This document shows positions 1-6,367 of a DNA stretch of 34,265 bases, in pieces (position 1 is the first letter of the stretch; each line of letters opens with the position of its first letter). The notes below the pieces were generated by a model that saw only the letters and a program-made list of their open reading frames with translations, was not told the DNA's origin and did not search any database. The stretch spans positions 1-34,265 of the forward strand of contig CANPXI010000001.1 of the NCBI GenBank assembly GCA_947585885.1, in the 5' to 3' direction. The DNA is from an uncultured Bacilli bacterium (GTDB lineage Bacteria; Bacillota_I; Bacilli_A; RF39; UBA660). Made by a program: the position numbers and the translations under genes.

Positions 1-277
1 CTTCAAGTCCACTAAGCCCTATATTAGCATCTCCTGATAAAACTGCACTAGCAACCTTATCAGCACCACTTGTTAAAACAACATCAACATCAAGCCCTTC
101 TTCTTCAAAATAACCATTATGAATAGCAACATAAAAAGGAGCATAAAACACACTATGAGTAACTTCAGCAACAACTATCTTTTCACCCTCATTATTTTTA
201 CTGAATCCATAATAAATCATTCCAAAACAAGCAAGACCTAAAACTAAAACACCTACTATATAACTTAACTTTTTCAT
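1..277 (-). CDS. ABC transporter substrate-binding protein (NMT1/THI5/SsuA-like), 5' part only
   Basis: The gene starts at the ATG complementary to 275-277 and runs off the left edge, leaving about 92 codons. An AGAGG ribosome site lies just upstream. The protein opens with MKKLSYIVGVLVLGLACFGM, a hydrophobic N-terminal signal or anchor; the Cys at about residue 17 is not in a canonical lipobox (Gly at -3). Next come VVAEVTHSVFYAPFYVAIHN, then GYFEEEGLDVDVV and LSGDANIGLSG. This 'FYAPFYVAIHNGYFEEEGLDV' layout is the hallmark of the NMT1/SsuA-like periplasmic-binding fold, which captures small ligands (thiamine precursors, sulfonates, nitrate and similar) for an ABC importer. The ligand cannot be told from this fragment. 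Permease and ATPase genes would be expected further left. Confidence 0.8.
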   Translation of the reverse strand, partial: MKKLSYIVGVLVLGLACFGMIYYGFSKNNEGEKIVVAEVTHSVFYAPFYVAIHNGYFEEEGLDVDVVLTSGADKVASAVLSGDANIGLSGLE

Positions 278-297
278 AAAACCTCTCTTTCCCTAAT

Positions 298-326
298 AGT
301 ATATGAGTAAATAAAGAATATGCCAT
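298..326 (-). promoter_or_regulatory. Probable promoter of the substrate-binding protein gene
   Basis: On the minus strand ATGGCA (321-326; four of six matches to TTGACA) is followed after 17 bases by TATACT (298-303). It begins immediately after the T-run of the neighbouring terminator, so the upstream gene ends and this transcript begins with no spare DNA. The -10 is good and the -35 is weak. Confidence 0.45.
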
Positions 327-356
327 AAAAAAAAGAACCTACATAGTGTAAGTTCT
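327..356 (-). terminator. Rho-independent terminator of the SleB-like gene
   Basis: On the minus strand AGAACTTACA pairs with TGTAGGTTCT (one G-T pair) around a CTA loop, followed by eight T. The first arm overlaps the stop codon at 355-357, so termination starts inside the end of the gene. Confidence 0.85.
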
Positions 357-1248
357 ACTTTAATGTTAAACCATAATCATCTTCAATTTCTAACATATTT
401 TGATAATAGCTTCTCTCTTCTAAAGGAATAATATCTTCTTCATCTAAAACAGAGAAATAATTATTACCTCTACTAGAAAACTTAACTCTACCTGGTTTTT
501 CACAACCATTAGCCCTAAAAGATAAGAAGTTATGATAACTTTCTTCATTATAAACATCTTCTTTAGCTTTATCTGTTTCAGTTACTGTATCATAAAAATA
601 ATTAAGTACAGCTTCATATCTATCTCCTTCAGTAATTCCTAAAAATAATTTATATCTTCCATCAGAAATAACTGAAAATTGACTAGGTGCAGTAAAAATA
701 TCATAAATTGTAACATCATCTTTATTAATACCAAATGCATTAGCTGTAGATTGAACCCAAACTTTACTTATAGATCTATTAAATACAGTACAAGCAACTG
801 CAACAGTATCTTCTATACTATCCTCTTGAGCTTCAGCAAAAATTCCACCAAATACTTTATCAAGTTCTTCATCAGTAACATCAAAAACTCCACACAAAAA
901 CTCTCTCTTTTCTTCTAAAGTTAACTCATGGGGTTCTTCTTCTATAGCTTTACTTTCGTTAATAGAAGAAAAATCATATTTTTTTAAGCCATCAAAATTA
1001 TAATCATTCATTAAATTACTACTAATAGAATGATTTTCTAAACTATAACTTACTAATTTATCATGAGCAATAACTAATTCTTGAGAACTACTATTTTTTT
1101 CTTCATTTGTAGCATTAGTTTTCTTAGGTGAACCTAACATATTAAAAGCAATCAGTACAGCTAAAGCACTAACACCAACATTCTTTAAAATAACCTTTTC
1201 ACGTAAAGTTTTTAAATTATTAATTAATTCAGAATATTTATTAGTCAT
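355..1248 (-). CDS. Membrane-anchored cell wall hydrolase, SleB/CwlJ-like (Hydrolase_2)
   Basis: The product is 297 aa. The frame is open further upstream, but that stretch contains a consensus promoter (1277-1305), so the ATG at 1246-1248 with its GGGGG-rich site is the better start. Residues 19-38 form one membrane segment (KNVGVSALAVLIAFNMLG). A polar linker of about 65 residues follows, then a divergent SleB-type domain at about 110-270. Visible landmarks are IFAEAQEDS with the candidate catalytic Glu139, VAVACTVFNRS (usual 'AVAxVVxNR'), APSQFSV (usual 'QFS'), the YEAVLNYFYD helix, and SYHNFLSFRANG followed by NNYFS near the end. The family cleaves peptidoglycan as a lytic transglycosylase or amidase-like enzyme, in spores or in vegetative cells. 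No spore genes are nearby, so vegetative wall turnover is the likelier role. The gene is monocistronic. Confidence 0.72.
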   Translation of the reverse strand: MTNKYSELINNLKTLREKVILKNVGVSALAVLIAFNMLGSPKKTNATNEEKNSSSQELVIAHDKLVSYSLENHSISSNLMNDYNFDGLKKYDFSSINESKAIEEEPHELTLEEKREFLCGVFDVTDEELDKVFGGIFAEAQEDSIEDTVAVACTVFNRSISKVWVQSTANAFGINKDDVTIYDIFTAPSQFSVISDGRYKLFLGITEGDRYEAVLNYFYDTVTETDKAKEDVYNEESYHNFLSFRANGCEKPGRVKFSSRGNNYFSVLDEEDIIPLEERSYYQNMLEIEDDYGLTLK

Positions 1249-1276
1249 AAAAAAAGTACCCCCTTTTTCTGCATTA

Positions 1277-1305
1277 ATTGTACCATATAAATCACTATTT
1301 GTCAA
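1277..1305 (-). promoter_or_regulatory. Consensus SigA-type promoter of the SleB-like gene
   Basis: On the minus strand TTGACA (1300-1305) and TACAAT (1277-1282) are separated by exactly 17 bases. Transcription would begin near 1270, leaving a leader of about 20 bases before the ATG at 1248. This is why the longer upstream reading frame is not used as the start. Confidence 0.85.
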
Positions 1306-1307
1306 CC

Positions 1308-1336
1308 TTGAAAAACCACTTAATTTTATTTATAAT
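1308..1336 (+). promoter_or_regulatory. Strong SigA-type promoter of the plsC pair
   Basis: TTGAAA (1308-1313), a 17-base spacer and TATAAT (1331-1336) lie just upstream of the AGGAG site at 1345-1349. The -35 box is only two bases from the -35 box of the divergent promoter (1300-1305). Confidence 0.85.
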
Positions 1337-1354
1337 TAAACCATAAGGAGTACT

Positions 1355-1933
1355 ATGAAAAAATATATATTATATAGAATTGCTAGACCTGTTATAAAGC
1401 TATTTATGACGTTTACTTATAAAGTTCAAATCATAGATAAAGAAAACATTCCTAAAAATGGTAGATGCATACTAGCAGGTAACCATACAAATAACTTTGA
1501 CCCATTACTTATAATGTCTAGTACAAAAAGAACAATAAGATTTTTAGCAAAAAAAGAGCTACATAAAGGAGTATTAAAACCCTTATTTATGAGTGCTGGT
1601 ACAATTCCAGTAGATAGGTCTATTAAAGATGAATCAGTAAAACTAAGAAGTATAGAAGCATTAAATAATGAAGAACTTCTTTGTATATTCCCTGAAGGCA
1701 CAATTAACAGAACAAAAGACACAATCATGCCTTTTAAATATGGAACAGTTTCATATGCATTAAAAACTTCTTCTCCTATTGTCCCTTTTATAATAACAGG
1801 TAAATATAAATTATTTAAAAAAAATATAAAAATTAAATTCCTAAAACCATATAAATTAGTAACAGATAACTTAGAACTAGAAAACAAAAAACTAATGAAT
1901 ATAATAAAAGAAGAACTGGAGGCTTCTATATGA
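1355..1933 (+). CDS. plsC: 1-acyl-sn-glycerol-3-phosphate acyltransferase (PlsC family), first copy
   Basis: The product is 192 aa, within the short range for bacterial PlsC. It is expected to move an acyl group onto lysophosphatidic acid at the inner face of the membrane to give phosphatidic acid. The HX4D catalytic motif is NHTNNFD (His44, Asp49). The acceptor region FPEGTINR has Glu-Gly-Thr at 114-116, and GTIPVDRS sits between them at 82-89. The N-terminal 20 residues are hydrophobic and basic and suit peripheral membrane attachment. AGGAG precedes the ATG by a good distance. The stop overlaps the ATG of the next gene (ATGA at 1930-1933), so the two copies are probably translationally coupled. 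The acyl-chain preference or exact lyso-acceptor cannot be read from sequence. Confidence 0.9.
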   Translation: MKKYILYRIARPVIKLFMTFTYKVQIIDKENIPKNGRCILAGNHTNNFDPLLIMSSTKRTIRFLAKKELHKGVLKPLFMSAGTIPVDRSIKDESVKLRSIEALNNEELLCIFPEGTINRTKDTIMPFKYGTVSYALKTSSPIVPFIITGKYKLFKKNIKIKFLKPYKLVTDNLELENKKLMNIIKEELEASI

Positions 1934-2517
1934 CAAACTTTTTCTATAAATTTTTTAAATTAATACTAAAGCCAATTTATATTTTATACTATAACCCTAA
2001 AATATATAACAAAGAGAATTTAAGTGTTGAAGGTAGTGTAGTAATCGCAGGAAACCATATACACTTAATGGATCAATGTAACACTATAATTTCAACAAAA
2101 AGAATAATACACTATATGGCTAAAAGAGAATACTTTGATAGTGCTAAAACAAGATGGTTCTTTAAAATAACTGGGTGTATCCCTGTAGATAGATCAAAAA
2201 AAGATGATAATGCAGTATCTGCTGCCCTTGACGTCCTAAATAAAGGCGGAGCTATTGGAATATTTCCAGAAGGAACAAGAAATAAAACAAAAGAGAAACT
2301 TCTCCCATTTAAATTTGGTGCTGTATCACTTGCAGAAAAAACTGAATCATATATAATCCCAGTTGCAGTAACAGGAACCTATAAATTTAGAAGTAAAAAC
2401 TTAAAAATAAAATTTGGTAAACCATTTAAAATAGAAAACATGACCCTAGAAGAAGCAAACAACAAACTGTATAACGAAATAAGTCAAATGATTGATGAAT
2501 TAAAACAAATTGCATAG
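1930..2517 (+). CDS. plsC: 1-acyl-sn-glycerol-3-phosphate acyltransferase (PlsC family), second copy
   Basis: The product is 195 aa and a paralogue of the preceding gene with the same architecture: NHIHLMD (His43, Asp48), GCIPVDRS at 82-89 and FPEGTRNK with Glu-Gly-Thr at 114-116. It begins in a four-base overlap with the first copy and ends in a terminator that contains its stop codon. The two proteins have clearly diverged, so this is an old tandem duplication and not a recent copy. One may act on lysophosphatidic acid and the other on a different lyso-acceptor; that split is inference. Membrane-lipid supply fits the GpsA and PssA genes further right. Confidence 0.9.
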   Translation: MTNFFYKFFKLILKPIYILYYNPKIYNKENLSVEGSVVIAGNHIHLMDQCNTIISTKRIIHYMAKREYFDSAKTRWFFKITGCIPVDRSKKDDNAVSAALDVLNKGGAIGIFPEGTRNKTKEKLLPFKFGAVSLAEKTESYIIPVAVTGTYKFRSKNLKIKFGKPFKIENMTLEEANNKLYNEISQMIDELKQIA

Positions 2518-2534
2518 AATATTCTATGCTTTTT
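2512..2534 (+). terminator. Terminator of the plsC pair
   Basis: GCATAGAAT and ATTCTATGC form a perfect 18-base inverted repeat (2512-2529) followed by TTTTT. The TAG stop of the second plsC (2515-2517) is part of the left arm. Confidence 0.8.
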
Positions 2535-2583
2535 AAATAAAGTGTAAAATTTATGTGAAATATAATAAAAACATATGAAAATT

Positions 2584-2592
2584 TGATATAAT
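2584..2592 (+). promoter_or_regulatory. Extended -10 promoter of the dockerin glucosaminidase
   Basis: TGATATAAT is a perfect extended -10 (TGn plus TATAAT). No convincing -35 lies 16-18 bases upstream. An AAAGGAGG site and the ATG at 2621 follow closely. Confidence 0.6.
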
Positions 2593-2620
2593 ATAAACTG
2601 ATATTAAAGGAGGTACCAGT

Positions 2621-4867
2621 ATGAAAAAACTAAGCGTTATTATATTTACTTTCATATTAAGTTTAACTTGCATAAAAAGTATAAACGCATTAGCTGGTTA
2701 TACTAGAGAAGACGACATACTAGTTAGAACTGGACCAGGTACTGGATACCAATATGTTGACGAATTACCAGGAAACTATGTTTTAGATTTAGTTGATTCT
2801 ACTCTTTATAATGTAGGTGACTCTTCTTGTTCAGTAGGTTGGTATAAAATAAATTTTAAAGGAAGTGTTAGATACATTTGTGGTATCTATGTTTCAATTG
2901 GTACACCACCATCAAATACACCAAGTTATAACACAGACACATATGATGCAAGAATATATGGAACTTCTATACAAGTAAGATCAGGAGCAACAAGTAGTTC
3001 AACTCTAAAAACATATCTAATGCCAGGAGCAGACATAGTAATAACTGGTAAAAAAGTATCAGGTTCAGGATGCTCTGACGGATGGTACCCAATAACATAT
3101 TATAAAAAAGAAACAGGTTATGTTTGTTCAACTTATGTAAGAACAAAAAGTGAAATAACTGCAAGTAACCCTGAATATGAAAAAGTATTAAAAGATAAAG
3201 GTTTTCCTGACTCATACATTCCATACTTAGTAAAACTTCACGAAATGCACCCAGCATGGGAATTCACACCAATAAATACTAACCTTAGTTGGAATAACGT
3301 AGTAAGTGGAGAATCAACAAAAAACTATCTTAATAGTTTATATGTTAACAGTACAACAAAATCTATATATACAAAATATTTATCAAATGAATCTGGGTGG
3401 TATGTAGCAACTGATGCAGTAAATGCTTTCTACTTAGACCCAAGAAATTTCTTAACAGAAAAATTTGTATTTATGTTTGAAAAATTAAATTATGACTATG
3501 GAACTGACTCAAAAAAAGAATATAGTAAAGACTATACAACTGCAAAAAAATACTATAGTGACTTAAAAAAGATTTTTGCAGGTACTTACTTAGATGATGA
3601 TAAATATATAGACACATTTATAAAAGCAGGTTTTACTTATAATGTAAGCCCAGACCACCTAGCAAGCCGTGCTATACAAGAAGGAATGGGTAGAACTACT
3701 AATGAATCAATAACAGGTACATTTAATAAAAAATATAAGAGTTATAGCTTAGTTGGTTACTATAACTACTATAATATACATGCATACTATAGTGATGGAT
3801 ATGACCCAACTACTAATGGACTAGCTTATGCCTGTGGGGCAAACTGTGGAGGCTCTAACACATACTTAAGACCATGGAACACAAGAGAAAAAGCTATCGT
3901 TGGTGGAGCTTACTGGATTGCAGACGGTTACATAGATGTTGGACAACACACATTATATTTCCAAAAATTTAACACAAGTCCATTATATGATAATGGTAAA
4001 TCATCATACACTCACCAATATCAAACTAACGTCCAAGCTCCAGTTACTGAAGGTGTATCAGTATTTGAAGCCTATAGAGATAATAAACAATTAGATCAAA
4101 GAATAGAATTTGATATACCTATATATAAAAATATGCCAGACGTTGTAAGTCTACCTAAAATTGCAAACACAGTTAACACACTAAAAGATATAAAAATAAA
4201 TGGAACTTCTCTATATAACTTTGATACAGACGTTCTTGAATACACAACATATGTAAGTAAAGAAACAACAAAAGTAAAAATTGAAGTAACAAAATCTGAC
4301 TCTCTAAGCACAGTAGAAGGTGACGGAGAAGTAACACTTTCTAGCGATACAACAACAAGACAAATAATAGTAACTGCAGAAAATGGAAGTAAAAGAACAT
4401 ATAAAATAACTATTAAAAGAGTAACAGATAATATAACAATAGATGAAATAATCGCAAACTTATCAACTAAACAAACAAATGGAATAATGTATAACATAAG
4501 TCCAGATACTTCATCATCTTCTCTAATAAACACAATACTAAAATTTGCTTCAAATGCAACAGTAACAATAACAAATAAAGATGGTAAAACACTAGGCGCA
4601 AACGAAACATTAAAAACAAATCAAACCTTAACAATAACTGTACCAAGTGGAGAATCAAGAAGTTATAAACTTGCTGTAACAGGAGATACAAATGAAGATG
4701 GAAAAGTAGATATAGTAGACTTATTAAGAGTCCAAAAACATATACTAAAAACAACAACTTTAACAGATGCAACTAATAAGGCTGCAGACACTAACTTTGA
4801 TGGAAAAGTAGATATAGTAGACTTATTAAGAGTCCAAAAATATATATTAAAAGTAGTAAAATTCTAA
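2621..4867 (+). CDS. Secreted SH3 / glucosaminidase (GH73-like) / cadherin-like protein with C-terminal dockerin
   Basis: The product is 748 aa with a Sec signal peptide (about 1-26). Two bacterial SH3 domains follow (about 27-92 and 108-174, each with an I/LxVRxG core and a C-terminal YxCxxYV). An N-acetylglucosaminidase region spans about 195-505: PAWEF, DPRNFL, SPDHLASRAIQEGMG with probable catalytic Glu354, NYYNIHAY and RPWNTREKAIVGGAYWIA are typical of GH73/LytG-type peptidoglycan hydrolases. A cadherin-like beta-sandwich (about 518-600, ending VTAENGSKRTYKITIK), a linker domain and a type I-like dockerin (about 688-745) complete it. The dockerin has two calcium loops, DTNEDGKVDIVD and DTNFDGKVDIVD, each followed by LLRVQK. 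The next gene encodes a membrane-anchored cohesin-like protein, so this hydrolase is probably docked at the cell surface. The SH3 domains likely bind the wall. Confidence 0.88.
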   Translation: MKKLSVIIFTFILSLTCIKSINALAGYTREDDILVRTGPGTGYQYVDELPGNYVLDLVDSTLYNVGDSSCSVGWYKINFKGSVRYICGIYVSIGTPPSNTPSYNTDTYDARIYGTSIQVRSGATSSSTLKTYLMPGADIVITGKKVSGSGCSDGWYPITYYKKETGYVCSTYVRTKSEITASNPEYEKVLKDKGFPDSYIPYLVKLHEMHPAWEFTPINTNLSWNNVVSGESTKNYLNSLYVNSTTKSIYTKYLSNESGWYVATDAVNAFYLDPRNFLTEKFVFMFEKLNYDYGTDSKKEYSKDYTTAKKYYSDLKKIFAGTYLDDDKYIDTFIKAGFTYNVSPDHLASRAIQEGMGRTTNESITGTFNKKYKSYSLVGYYNYYNIHAYYSDGYDPTTNGLAYACGANCGGSNTYLRPWNTREKAIVGGAYWIADGYIDVGQHTLYFQKFNTSPLYDNGKSSYTHQYQTNVQAPVTEGVSVFEAYRDNKQLDQRIEFDIPIYKNMPDVVSLPKIANTVNTLKDIKINGTSLYNFDTDVLEYTTYVSKETTKVKIEVTKSDSLSTVEGDGEVTLSSDTTTRQIIVTAENGSKRTYKITIKRVTDNITIDEIIANLSTKQTNGIMYNISPDTSSSSLINTILKFASNATVTITNKDGKTLGANETLKTNQTLTITVPSGESRSYKLAVTGDTNEDGKVDIVDLLRVQKHILKTTTLTDATNKAADTNFDGKVDIVDLLRVQKYILKVVKF
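4697..4840 (+). repeat. Two perfect 42-bp direct repeats encoding the dockerin calcium loops
   Basis: Positions 4697-4738 and 4799-4840 are identical over 42 bases, with a 102-base period (34 codons). Each encodes DGKVDIVDLLRVQK. The sequence between them differs from the flanks. Identity at synonymous sites points to recent duplication or gene conversion. Confidence 0.9.
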
Positions 4868-4877
4868 GGAGGAAAAA

Positions 4878-6329
4878 ATGAAAAAGGGATTATTTAAAAC
4901 ATTAATATTTGTGTTCTCATTTATGTTAATAGGTTTATTTCCACTACATAAACTAGATGCTGCAAGTGGAACAATATCAGTAAGGTCTAACCGTTCACAA
5001 GCTGTTATTGGAAGCACTGTAACAGTAACAGTATCTATAAACTCTGGTAATAAATTAGGTAGCTGGGAATACACTATGAGTTATGACTCTAGTAAACTAA
5101 AATTACAAAGTGGAACAAACCCAGTAGTCGGTTATGGTAATGGTTCACAAACATCTGCTTCTTACACATACACTTTTAAAATAATCGCAAGTGGAACAAG
5201 TACTGTATCAGTAAAATCTTATAGAATAGTTGATTTTGATTCTGAATCTAACATGAGTGTATCAATAAGTGGTGCTAGTATAAAAGGTATTACTGAACAA
5301 GATTTAGAAGCAAGTTATAGTAAAAATAATAATTTATCAAGTTTAGGAGTAACAGGTTACACACTAACTCCAGCATTTAATAAAAACACAACTGAATACT
5401 CTGTTGATGTACCAAGTGATGTAGAAAAAGTAACACTAACAGCAAAAACAGAAGACAGCACTGCATCAGTAACTGGTCTAGGAGAAAAAACAGTAAGTGA
5501 AGGAGAAAACAAATTTGAAATCACAGTAACTGCAGAAAATGGAAGCACTAAAAAATACACAGTAAAAGTTAATGTAAAAGATAAAAACCCTATAGAAGTA
5601 ACAGTGGATGGAAAATCATACACAGTAGTAAAACGTGCAAGTACTCTAACTGCACCTGCTACATATGAAGAAAAAACAATAAATATAAATGGTATAGAAG
5701 TACCAGGTTTTGTAAGTTCAATAACTAAATTTACTTTAGTAGGACTAAAAAGTACTGATGGAGAAACTGCACTATATAAGTATGACGCAAAAACTAATGA
5801 ATACACTTTATATAAAGAACTAAAAACAAATGGAATAACATTATTTCCAGTAACACCAAAAGAAATTCCAGAAAACTATGAAAAAGTACAAATAAAATTT
5901 AATGGTGAAGAAATAGACGCATATAAATATAAAAATACCAAAGACTTTTACTTGATATATGGAATAGACATTGAAACAGGAGACGAAACATTCTTTGAAT
6001 ATGATAAAATAAATAATACACTAAGTAGATATAACGATCAAATATTAAAAGAATTAATGACACAAAACGAAAACTATAAACTAATTATAATAGTTTTAGG
6101 TGTTGAAACAATACTATTACTTTTAGTAGTACTTATAACACTTACAAAGAAAAACAAAAGAAAGAAAAGAAAAAATGATTTAAATCATCTATTTGAAGAA
6201 GACACACCTAAAGAAGAAAAAAAGAAAGAAGAACCAAAACAAGAAAAAGAAAAAATTAAAAAAGAAGAGAAAGAAATTAAAAATGAAGAAGAAAAAAATC
6301 AAAAATTAGAAGAAAAAGATAAAAAATAA
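4878..6329 (+). CDS. Membrane-anchored cohesin-like surface protein (mini-scaffoldin)
   Basis: The product is 483 aa and starts 10 bases after the dockerin gene behind AAGGAGG, so the two are co-transcribed. The signal peptide is about 1-29. Residues about 32-136 look like a compact cohesin: GSTVTVTVSIN, GSWEYTMSYDSSKLKL, then an alternating beta pattern to SVSISGASI. A cadherin-like beta-sandwich (about 152-233, ending VTAENGSTKKYTVKVNV) and an unrecognised beta-rich domain (about 238-390) follow. One membrane helix (401-423) comes next, then a cytoplasmic tail of about 60 residues made almost entirely of Lys and Glu. The orientation is therefore cohesin outside, tail inside. It most likely displays the dockerin hydrolase encoded upstream. 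The cohesin call rests on pattern and context; it is shorter than canonical cellulosomal cohesins, and another immunoglobulin-like fold is possible. Confidence 0.7.
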   Translation: MKKGLFKTLIFVFSFMLIGLFPLHKLDAASGTISVRSNRSQAVIGSTVTVTVSINSGNKLGSWEYTMSYDSSKLKLQSGTNPVVGYGNGSQTSASYTYTFKIIASGTSTVSVKSYRIVDFDSESNMSVSISGASIKGITEQDLEASYSKNNNLSSLGVTGYTLTPAFNKNTTEYSVDVPSDVEKVTLTAKTEDSTASVTGLGEKTVSEGENKFEITVTAENGSTKKYTVKVNVKDKNPIEVTVDGKSYTVVKRASTLTAPATYEEKTININGIEVPGFVSSITKFTLVGLKSTDGETALYKYDAKTNEYTLYKELKTNGITLFPVTPKEIPENYEKVQIKFNGEEIDAYKYKNTKDFYLIYGIDIETGDETFFEYDKINNTLSRYNDQILKELMTQNENYKLIIIVLGVETILLLLVVLITLTKKNKRKKRKNDLNHLFEEDTPKEEKKKEEPKQEKEKIKKEEKEIKNEEEKNQKLEEKDKK

Positions 6330-6339
6330 AAAGTATATG

Positions 6340-6348
6340 TGATATAAT
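6340..6348 (+). promoter_or_regulatory. Extended -10 promoter of the LCP gene
   Basis: TGATATAAT lies 19 bases before the ATG at 6368, right after the cohesin gene ends. No good -35 is visible. It may give the LCP gene its own transcript in addition to readthrough, because no terminator separates it from the cohesin gene. Confidence 0.55.
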
Positions 6349-6367
6349 GTGAAAGAAGGAGAAAAAA

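Noticed and set aside
4697..4840. Repeat pair as a CRISPR or mobile-element trace
   Set aside because: Only two units, in frame, encoding the two dockerin calcium loops with exact domain spacing.
2621..6329. Fragment of a true cellulosome
   Set aside because: The only dockerin protein is a wall glucosaminidase with SH3 domains; no plant-polysaccharide enzyme, carbohydrate-binding module or multi-cohesin scaffold is present.
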